A stretch of DNA of 64,000 nucleotides, from NCBI GenBank assembly GCA_035948135.1, contig DASZJL010000116.1, positions 1 through 64,000 on the forward strand, in the 5' to 3' direction. Positions 57,125 to 64,000 of the stretch are shown here, piece after piece (within the stretch, counting starts at the first letter, position 1; the number at the start of each line of letters is the position of its first letter). The DNA is from CADDZP01 sp035948135 (GTDB lineage Bacteria; Actinomycetota; Acidimicrobiia; Acidimicrobiales; AC-14). The notes beneath the pieces were generated by a model. The model was not told the origin of the DNA and made no database searches. It saw only the letters and a program-made list of their open reading frames with translations. The position numbers and the translations under genes were made by a program.

Positions 57125-57682
57125 GTGGCCCAGCTGATCTACGTGTCGAACGTGTCCCTCGACGGTTGCACCGAGGACGAGCGCGGTGCCCTCGACTGGG
57201 CGACGCCGGACGACGACGTGTTCGCGTTCACCACTGACCTCCTGCGGTCCACGGGCACGTACCTCTACGGGCGGCGAATGTACGACGCGATGGCGGTCTG
57301 GGAAACCGATAGCGCCCTGGCCGCACAGTCGGACCTCACGAGCAGGTTCGCGAACGTCTGGCAGGCGGCGGACAAGGTCGTCTACTCCACGACCCTGGCC
57401 GCGGTTTCGACCGGCAAGACCCGGCTCGAACGCCACTTCGACCCCGGCGCGGTACGCGACATGAAGACGGCGGCCAGCAGCGATCTCATCGTGGGAGGTC
57501 CGAACCTCGCGGCGCAGGCGCTCAAGGCTGGGCTGGTCGATGAGTGTCACCTCTTCGTCTGGCCCGTGCTCCTCGGTGGACGCAAGCCGGCATTGTCTCC
57601 CGACACGCGCGCCGATCTCGACCTTCTCGACGAGCGCCGGTTCGGCAACGGCGTCGTCTACCTCCGCTATCGCCTCCGCTGA
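57125..57682 (+). CDS. RibD/dihydrofolate reductase-like protein
   Basis: A 185-residue protein of the RibD C-terminal/DHFR-like family: QLIYVSNVSLDGC start, TGTYLYGRRMYDAMAVWETD, DLIVGGPNLAAQALKAGLVD (NADPH/ligand), and the ending HLFVWPVLLGGRKPALSPDT. A role in pterin or other carbonyl reduction is plausible, but most members in actinobacteria are uncharacterised. GTG 57125 is chosen; it is 17 bases after the acyl-CoA synthetase and convergent with the exporter permease gene (4 bases between stops). Confidence 0.82.
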   Translation: MAQLIYVSNVSLDGCTEDERGALDWATPDDDVFAFTTDLLRSTGTYLYGRRMYDAMAVWETDSALAAQSDLTSRFANVWQAADKVVYSTTLAAVSTGKTRLERHFDPGAVRDMKTAASSDLIVGGPNLAAQALKAGLVDECHLFVWPVLLGGRKPALSPDTRADLDLLDERRFGNGVVYLRYRLR

Positions 57683-57686
57683 CCGC

Positions 57687-58891
57687 TCACACCGCGGTGC
57701 GGAGCGCATCGGTGGGTGCGAGGCGAGCGGCGCGCAGTGCGGGCAGGACGCCGGCGACGGCGCCGATGGCGATCGAGGAGCCGAGCCCGCCGACCCACGC
57801 CAGGGTGGGAACGTCCACGGCCCAGTGCTTGGCGGACGCATAGGCGCCCGTGGCGGCGACACCGAGCACGACGCCGACCGCGCCGCCGACGAGGGCGAGA
57901 AGGATGGCCTCGAGCAGGAACTGGGTGCGGATCTGGCCCCGGGTGGCGCCAAGGGCGCGCCGTAGGCCGATCTCGGAGCGCCGCTCGAGGACGGCGATGA
58001 CCATGACGTTGGCCACGCCGACGCCACCGACCAGCAGCGAGACGGCACCAAGCCCGATGAACAGTCCGCTGAAGGCGTTCTTCGCCTTGGCTCGCGCCAC
58101 CAACGCGTCGGAGGGACGGCTCACATCGACCTCGTTGGGGGCCTCGGGGTTGGCGGTGCCCGCCAGCAGGCCCCGCACGGCGGCGACCTGATTGGTCTGG
58201 GCCCGCACGTACACGGAGGTTGGGTGCCCGTTGAATCTGAGGAAGCGTCCCGCGGCGGGGAAGCCGACGAGCACGGCGCTGTCGATGTCGGACGCGAGGG
58301 CGGCCGGGTTGAGGATCCCGGCCACGTAGAACCACTGGTCACCGAGCCAGATGCGCTCACCGGTGAAGACGCGGGAGATGCCGAGGCGGTGGGCGGCCGC
58401 TGACCCGAGCACCGCGACCGGCTGGGTGGCGGTGGCGGCGTTGAGGAAGGCGCCCTGGGCCACCGTCGTGCCGACCGCGGCGGGCAGGTTCAGGCTGGTC
58501 GCCGCCACCGACAACGCGTTGGTCTGCACCCGCGGGATGAGCGGGCTGCGGTAGACCGACGCGTCGGTCGCGCCGGTGTCGGCAACTGCGGTCACCGCGC
58601 CGATGCGGGCGATCATTCCCGGCGCCGCGTCGGGGAGCTGGGCTGTCCGGCCGAACACCGTCTGGCCGTTCTTCACGGTGAGGAGGTTGGTGCCCAGCCG
58701 GTCGATCTCGGCCAGCAGGCCGGCCTGGGAGGAGGAGGACAGGCCGAGGACGGCGACCATGGCGGCGATACCGATCGCGATGCCGAGCGCGGAGAGGCCG
58801 GCCCGCAGGCGCCGGGTGCGCAGGCCGACGCTGGCGACCCGGGCCAGGTCGGCGGGCGGCAACCCGGCGGGGACGGGAATGGTGGTCGCCG

Positions 58892-58895
<4 letters not shown>
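57687..58895 (-). CDS. MacB-type ABC exporter permease (FtsX fold)
   Basis: A 402-residue permease of the MacB/FtsX type: N-terminal helix (LRAGLSALGIAIGIAAMVAV), a ~220-residue extracytoplasmic domain, then three C-terminal helices (FIGLGAVSLLVGGVGVANVM, ILLALVGGAVGVVLGVAATG, LGSSIAIGAVAGVLPALRAA). The ERRSEIGLRRALGATRGQI motif is typical. GTG 58895 gives a GTGA overlap with the ATPase gene; a GTG at 58901 is an alternative. It works with the next two genes. Confidence 0.88.
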
Positions 58896-59586
<691 letters not shown>

Positions 59587-59590
<4 letters not shown>

Positions 59591-60840
59591 GAGCCGGCCA
59601 CCTCCACCTGCTGGCCGGGATGGACGTCGGGACCGCTGATCTGGACCAGGCCTTCGGCGTCGTCGAACAGCCCGAGGGTCACCTTCGCCAACCGGCGTAG
59701 GCCACCGGCGGACACGACATCGACGGCGTAGCCGCCGCCGGGCATCGCCAACAGGGCGGTGACCGGGACGACGAGGGCGTTGGCGGCGCTGGCGGTGGTG
59801 ATCGACACCTGAACTGGGGCGGCGTCGAGGGTGCCCGTCGCCGCGCTGTCGTTCGGGGTGATGTCGACCTCGACGGTCGGCGGCGCATTGGAGTCCCCTC
59901 CCGAGGTCGACGGCGCGGCCTTGGCCACGGTGCCGACCGCGCTCACCGTCGCCGGGGTGGTCTGGTTGTCGGGCAGGGTGATCGTCACCGGGTCGCCGAC
60001 CTTGACCTGGGACTGCTGGGCGGCGTCGAGCTGCACGGTGACCTGCCGGGTCGTCGACGTGAGGTCGAGCACGGGCGCCCCGGGCTGGACCGCGGCGGTC
60101 AGCTTGGCGGACACGGTGGTCACCCGCACCGCGCCCGGCTTGAACACCACCGCGCCCAGCAGCAGCTCGCCCGTCGGGGGGAGGCCAGACGCCCTCTGGA
60201 GACGCCAGATGGCCGCCGCGGTGGCGCTGGTGAACATGTCGGAGCCGGCCAGGCCGGCGCCGTAGCCAAGGTCGGCCAGGTTCTGGTTGAGCTCGGCCAC
60301 ATCTGGCCCTGTCGACATGCCGAAAACGAAGGCCCGCCACTGCACGACGCCGCCGTACAGGAGCAGGACCGGTTGTCCGGCGATGGCGAACAGCGGCTGA
60401 CCCCGGCTGATGACCTGGCCGACAGCCGGCAGCATGCTGTAGGCGGAGGTCTGGTCATAGGCGACGGCTGACGCGTGCGCGGCGGCGGCCGCGGATTGGG
60501 CGGCGACCAGCGCCGGCCAGGCGACGCGCGGCGACGTGCTCTGCGCACCGGTGAGGGTCTGCCGTGCGGAGGCAAGCTGCTGGTCGGCTTGCGCGACCGC
60601 CCCCGGCGGCGTTCCCACGGGCTCGATCACGGTTGCGGCGCCCGCGTATCCCAGGGTGCCGTTCACCTGCTGTTGCGACGTGAGGGTGCGCTCGCTGATC
60701 GTTGCGAGCGAGGAGCTGGCGGACTTGTCAGCGACGGCGTGGGGCTGGGCGCCGCCCGACCGGGTCGCGCTCCAGGCCGCGATCGCGGTGCCGGCCACGG
60801 CGACCGTGACGACGATGGCGACTCCCCGGAACTTGGTCAA
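59587..60840 (-). CDS. MacA-like efflux adaptor with peptidoglycan-binding segment
   Basis: A 417-residue periplasmic adaptor. The N-terminal helix (VAIVVTVAVAGTAIAAWS) anchors it, followed by a lipoyl/hairpin region, a PG-binding-1-like block ELNQNLADLGYGAGLAGSDM, FTSATAAAIWRLQRASGLPP and beta-barrel segments (VTVQLDAAQQSQVKVGDPVT). TTG 60840 overlaps the upstream stop (TTGA), a rare start accepted because no other fits. It links the MacB pump to the outside. Confidence 0.84.
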
Positions 60841-61382
60841 CCGCCCAGCCCGCCGCGGGACGGCATCTGCGACTTGCAGGCATCCATGGCCGACCGCAGC
60901 TGCGGGGAGCTCGACCCGCCGCCGCCAGAGACGTGCACTTCGCTGCCCGAGAACGTCGGGTCCGCGAAGTCCGGCACCCCGTGGGAGCGGATGCACTTTG
61001 CCCAGTTCAGCCATGCCTGCTGCTCGGCCGGGGAGAGCTGCTGGCCGGTGGACCCCCAGTTGTACAGCGCCTTGCACGCCTGCAGGGCGGGCTGGAACGC
61101 GGGGGACTGTGGGTTGACGCCGTTGGTCCTGAACCCGTAGTCACCGTGGGGCGTCAGCACCGGGTCCGGCCAGTTGGCGACGCCGTGGCTGCGCATGCAC
61201 TGGGCGTACGCCAGCGCCTTCGCCTGCTCTGTGGCCGGCGACGATCCTCCCGTCTGGACGGCGGTGGTGGTCGTTCCCGAGGCGGCGCTTTGGACGGTCG
61301 GCGACTTCGATCCGCCTGAGCAGGCCGCCGCGGTGACGCCCAAGCCGACGACCGCGGCCGCCCACAGCTGCGATGGACGCAT
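60837..61382 (-). CDS. Cys-repeat lipoprotein of the exporter operon
   Basis: A ~181-residue lipoprotein with lipobox TAAAC (Cys about 21). The mature part holds two similar units: AQCMRSHGVANWPDP...LQACK and AKCIRSHGVPDFADP...MDACK, each with two Cys that may pair. It starts the leftward exporter operon. Of the two adjacent ATGs (61385 and 61382), the second is better spaced behind AAGGAGG. The function of this small family is not known; the exporter context suggests a surface sensor or accessory. Confidence 0.72.
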   Translation of the reverse strand: MRPSQLWAAAVVGLGVTAAACSGGSKSPTVQSAASGTTTTAVQTGGSSPATEQAKALAYAQCMRSHGVANWPDPVLTPHGDYGFRTNGVNPQSPAFQPALQACKALYNWGSTGQQLSPAEQQAWLNWAKCIRSHGVPDFADPTFSGSEVHVSGGGGSSSPQLRSAMDACKSQMPSRGGLGG

Positions 61383-61470
61383 CATTCCTCCTTGTCGACA
61401 GCCCGTGTTGGGCCGTCGATCCCTGGTGACAGATACGCCTGCGGCGGTATCAGCGACGTCTGTGGTTTTC

Positions 61471-61487
61471 GATATGGCGGCGATATG
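61471..61487. promoter_or_regulatory. GATATG direct repeat upstream of two-component genes
   Basis: GATATGGCGGCGATATG: the 6-base word repeats with an 11-base period, a usual spacing for OmpR/PhoB-type response regulators. It lies 23 bases before the response-regulator start in the 127-base gap shared with the divergent exporter operon. Confidence 0.4.
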
Positions 61488-61509
61488 CGCGCGCTCCTAG
61501 CGTCGGGGC

Positions 61510-62187
61510 ATGCGCGTCTTGCTCGTCGAGGACGAGCCGTTCATGGCGGACGCGGTCCGCGATGGGCTCCGGCTGGAGGCGATCGCGGCGGATATCGCGG
61601 GCGACGGTGACACCGCGCTGGAGCTCTTGCGCGTCAACGCCTACGACATCGCCGTTCTCGACCGAGACGTTCCCGGACCCTCCGGTGACGAGATCGCCAA
61701 GCGCATCGTCGCCTCCGGCAGCGGTATGCCGATCCTCATGCTCACCGCGGCCGACCGTCTCGACGACAAGGCCTCTGGGTTCGAGGTCGGCGCCGACGAC
61801 TACCTCACGAAGCCGTTCGAGCTCCGAGAGCTCGTGCTCCGTCTCCGAGCGCTCGACCGCAGGCGCGCCTACAACCGGCCGCCGGTGCGAGAGATCGCCG
61901 GGCTGCGTCTCGATCCGTTCCGCCGCGAGGTCTATCGCGACGGCCGCTACATCGCGTTGACCAGGAAGCAGTTCGCCGTGCTCGAAGTGCTCGTCGCCGC
62001 GGAAGGCGGCATCGTCAGCGCCGAAGAGCTCCTGGAACGGGCGTGGGATGAGAACGCCAACCCGTTCACCAACGCGGTGCGCATCACGGTCTCGGCGCTC
62101 CGCAAACGGCTCGGCGAACCCTGGATAATCGCCACCGTGCCCGGCGCCGGGTACCGCATCGACACGCAACCAGACACCGGGGCGTGA
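61510..62187 (+). CDS. OmpR/PhoB-type response regulator
   Basis: A 225-residue regulator. Receiver domain: acid pair ED (8-9), phospho-acceptor Asp51 in AVLDRDVPGP, Thr in MLTAADR, Lys in LTKPFELRE. The C-terminal winged helix (ALTRKQFAVLEVLVAAEGGI, VRITVSALRKRLGEPWIIAT) is standard. It probably controls the divergent exporter operon together with the histidine kinase encoded next to it (GTGA overlap). Confidence 0.92.
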   Translation: MRVLLVEDEPFMADAVRDGLRLEAIAADIAGDGDTALELLRVNAYDIAVLDRDVPGPSGDEIAKRIVASGSGMPILMLTAADRLDDKASGFEVGADDYLTKPFELRELVLRLRALDRRRAYNRPPVREIAGLRLDPFRREVYRDGRYIALTRKQFAVLEVLVAAEGGIVSAEELLERAWDENANPFTNAVRITVSALRKRLGEPWIIATVPGAGYRIDTQPDTGA

Positions 62188-63323
62188 GGGAAGCGAACGT
62201 GGACCGAGCCCCTGGTTTGAGCGTTCGCCTCAAACTCACCCTCAGCTACGCCGGATTCCTCATGCTCGCCGGTGTCTTGCTGCTCGCCGCAGTGTGGCTG
62301 TTCCTCCTGCGTTACGTCCCCAACCGTGCGCTCCTCGTGAACCCCGGTACCGACCTGCATGGTGTGTTTCCCATCCGGTCCAACCTCCTGCACGTCTTCG
62401 CTCCGAGGGCAGCCGCGGTGTTGGCGATCCTGCTAGTGGTCGGTCTCGTGGGAGGGTGGCTTCTCGCCGGCCGGATGCTTGCCCCCCTGACCCGCATCAC
62501 CGCCGCCACCCGCATGGCGGCGGCCGGATCGCTCGGGCACCGAATCCAGTTGGACGGCCGCCAAGACGAGTTCCGCGAGCTCGCCGACGCCTTCGACGCC
62601 ATGCTCGTGCGGCTTGAAGCACACGTCGCCGAACAGCAGCGGTTCGCGGCCAACGCGTCCCACGAGCTGCGAACCCCGCTGGCCGTTACGCAGACCCTGC
62701 TCGACGTGGCCCGCAACGATCCGAGCCGCGACAACGGCGAGCTCGTCGATCGGCTCCACGCCGTCAACACGCGAGCGATCGACCTCACCGAAGCACTGCT
62801 CCTGCTCACCCGCGCCGACCAGCGGTCCTTCACTCCGGCACACGTCGACCTGTCCCTCATCGCGGAACAAGCATCTGAAACGCTCCTGCCCCTCGCAGAA
62901 AAGAGCGGCGTCACCATCGAGACCTCCGGCGACGTGACCCCGACCATCGGCTCACACGCGCTCCTGCTGCAGTTGACGACGAACCTCGTGCACAACGCGA
63001 TCGTCCACAATCTGGCTGAACAGGGCACCGTGTGGGTCGCGACCAGCGTTCACCCCAAGAACGTGGTGCTCACGGTCGAAAACACCGGCGAGAAGCTCAC
63101 CCCACAGTTGGTTGCCATGCTCGGCGAGCCGTTTCTTCGCGGCCCCGGCCGCATCCGCACCGAGCACGCAGGCGTCGGCCTCGGCCTGGCCATCGTCAAG
63201 AGCATCGCCAAAGCGCACGACGGAACCCTCACTCTCACCCCGCGGGCCGCTGGTGGGCTCTGCGTCACCGTGCAACTTCCCGCTGCGCCACCGCACGGTG
63301 CGGGTGACAGGCTGGCCGGATGA
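62184..63323 (+). CDS. Sensor histidine kinase
   Basis: A 379-residue kinase with two membrane helices (about 18-42 and 72-95), a short ~30-residue outer loop, HAMP (LLAGRMLAPLTRITAATRMA), phospho-His160 in FAANASHELRTPLAV, N box NLVHNAIVHN and the G boxes GPGRIRTEHAGVGLGLAIVK. It senses at the membrane and phosphorylates Asp51 of the response regulator. GTG 62184 overlaps the regulator stop; its own stop overlaps the LmbE gene start (ATGA). Confidence 0.92.
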   Translation: MREANVDRAPGLSVRLKLTLSYAGFLMLAGVLLLAAVWLFLLRYVPNRALLVNPGTDLHGVFPIRSNLLHVFAPRAAAVLAILLVVGLVGGWLLAGRMLAPLTRITAATRMAAAGSLGHRIQLDGRQDEFRELADAFDAMLVRLEAHVAEQQRFAANASHELRTPLAVTQTLLDVARNDPSRDNGELVDRLHAVNTRAIDLTEALLLLTRADQRSFTPAHVDLSLIAEQASETLLPLAEKSGVTIETSGDVTPTIGSHALLLQLTTNLVHNAIVHNLAEQGTVWVATSVHPKNVVLTVENTGEKLTPQLVAMLGEPFLRGPGRIRTEHAGVGLGLAIVKSIAKAHDGTLTLTPRAAGGLCVTVQLPAAPPHGAGDRLAG

Positions 63324-64000
63324 CCACTCCGCTGACGCTGATGGCGGTTCACGCCCACCCCGACGACGAGTCCTCGAGCACGGGCGGCGTCCTGGCCCGG
63401 TACGCGGACGAGGGCCTGCAAACCGTCGTCGTCACGTGCACGAACGGAGAGCTGGGCGACGCACCGGGCGGGATCAAGCCCGGAGAAGAGGGCCACGACG
63501 AGGCCGAGGTCGCTCGCATCCGCCTGGGCGAGCTCCGGCGAGCGTGCGAGACGCTCGGCGTCGCGCACCTCGAGCTGCTCGGATACCACGACTCGGGCAT
63601 GGTCGACTGGGAGCACAAGGACCGGCCCGACGTGTTCTGCAACGTCGCCGTCGACGATGCCGCCGAACGCCTCTCGGGTCTCTTCGAGCGCTACCGACCC
63701 GACGTCGTCGTGACCTACGACGAGCTCGGCGGCTACGACCACCCTGATCACGTCCACGCCAGCCGCGTGGCGATGGCAGCGGTCGCACGGACGGGAATCC
63801 CCCGCAAGGCCTACTTCACGGCGTTCCGGCGACGGATGTTCGAGCGGTTCCGGGCCGTCCTCGAGGAGCAGGGGGCCGATGTCTCGCAGTTCCCACAGCC
63901 CGATCCGGAGCAGCTACGCGTCTTCGACGCCGTCGAAGCGCGGATCACGACCGCGGTCGACGTCGGTCCGTATGTCGAACGGAAGCGCACCGCGCTCGCC
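63320..64000 (+). CDS. mca: LmbE/PIG-L-type deacetylase, mycothiol amidase-like (3' end outside window)
   Basis: The first 227 residues of a zinc deacetylase. HAHPDDES (His13, Asp15-16) and YDHPDHVHAS hold the metal site. The N-terminal MAVHAHPDDESSSTGGVLAR and the GELGDAPGGIKPGEEG segment match mycothiol S-conjugate amidase (Mca) and MshB; Mca seems closer but is not certain. The gene continues past the right edge. ATG 63320 overlaps the kinase stop (ATGA). Confidence 0.84.
   Translation, partial: MTTPLTLMAVHAHPDDESSSTGGVLARYADEGLQTVVVTCTNGELGDAPGGIKPGEEGHDEAEVARIRLGELRRACETLGVAHLELLGYHDSGMVDWEHKDRPDVFCNVAVDDAAERLSGLFERYRPDVVVTYDELGGYDHPDHVHASRVAMAAVARTGIPRKAYFTAFRRRMFERFRAVLEEQGADVSQFPQPDPEQLRVFDAVEARITTAVDVGPYVERKRTALA

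Noticed and set aside
61424..61440. GGTGACAGATACGCC, resembling a GGTGACA operator half
   Set aside because: The second arm is not complementary and the paired 23-base arrangement is missing.

Overview
The window is one high-GC block (roughly two thirds G+C by eye) packed with genes that often overlap by 1-4 bases (ATGA, GTGA, TTGA, TAATG). GTG and TTG starts are common. The gene content points to an actinomycete: F420-type LLM oxidoreductases, an F420:NADP reductase-like protein, a mycothiol-amidase-like LmbE protein, ECF sigma factors including an ECF41 type, and branched-chain-type (Liv) ABC systems whose binding proteins have long Gly/Ala/Ser linkers. A lineage near Acidimicrobiia is a guess. 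There is no rRNA, tRNA, CRISPR array, transposase or phage gene. The LmbE gene runs off the right edge, and a phytoene-desaturase-family gene is cut by the left edge.

Layout. 1-2.8 kb: the partial FAD oxidoreductase, small membrane and START-like proteins, and a pseudogene scrap of a glyoxalase-family gene. 2.8-11.8 kb (leftward): TetR, quinone-oxidoreductase-like enzyme, sulfotransferase, then Liv system 1 (lipoprotein binding protein, fused LivH-LivM, LivG, a secreted anchored protein, LivF). 11.9-15.4 kb: an ECF sigma factor coupled to a Tat-type Rieske protein, a phospholipase C-type phosphoesterase and a glyoxalase-fold protein. 15.4-32.1 kb: a large acyl-CoA catabolic region in three arms: HAD, ALDH, acyl-CoA dehydrogenase, two crotonases and an LLM enzyme; P450, SDR, DUF35 and thiolase-like protein; crotonase, PaaK-like ligase, Mo-bisPGD oxidoreductase, Liv binding protein 2 and an acyl-CoA synthetase-like protein. 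The three arms start at three copies of one palindrome (core CGnTGAATTATGCAACG), which makes them a likely single regulon for uptake and beta-oxidation-like breakdown of an unknown lipophilic acid, terpenoid or steroid.

32.4-43.8 kb: a MarR/LLM/YceI unit with paired operators, a membrane protein, a 913-residue LuxR-type ATPase regulator, an operon with F420 reductase-like, MBL, isochorismatase, DNA glycosylase and AKR genes, and an ECF41 sigma factor with its carboxymuconolactone decarboxylase partner and a near-consensus ECF41 promoter. 43.8-57.1 kb: hydrolase and amidohydrolase, then Liv system 2, in which both ATPase domains are fused to a 12-TM MFS transporter (MFS-LivF-LivG), with a fused permease, a membrane-anchored binding protein, a TetR regulator and an acyl-CoA synthetase. 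Two promoter regions 9 kb apart carry the same pair of GGTGACA-type palindromes and are probably both controlled by this TetR. 57.1-64 kb: a RibD/DHFR-like reductase, a MacB/LolD/MacA-like exporter with a Cys-repeat lipoprotein, the divergent two-component system likely to control it, and the LmbE amidase.

All functions are inferred from reading motifs and context. No database search was run.
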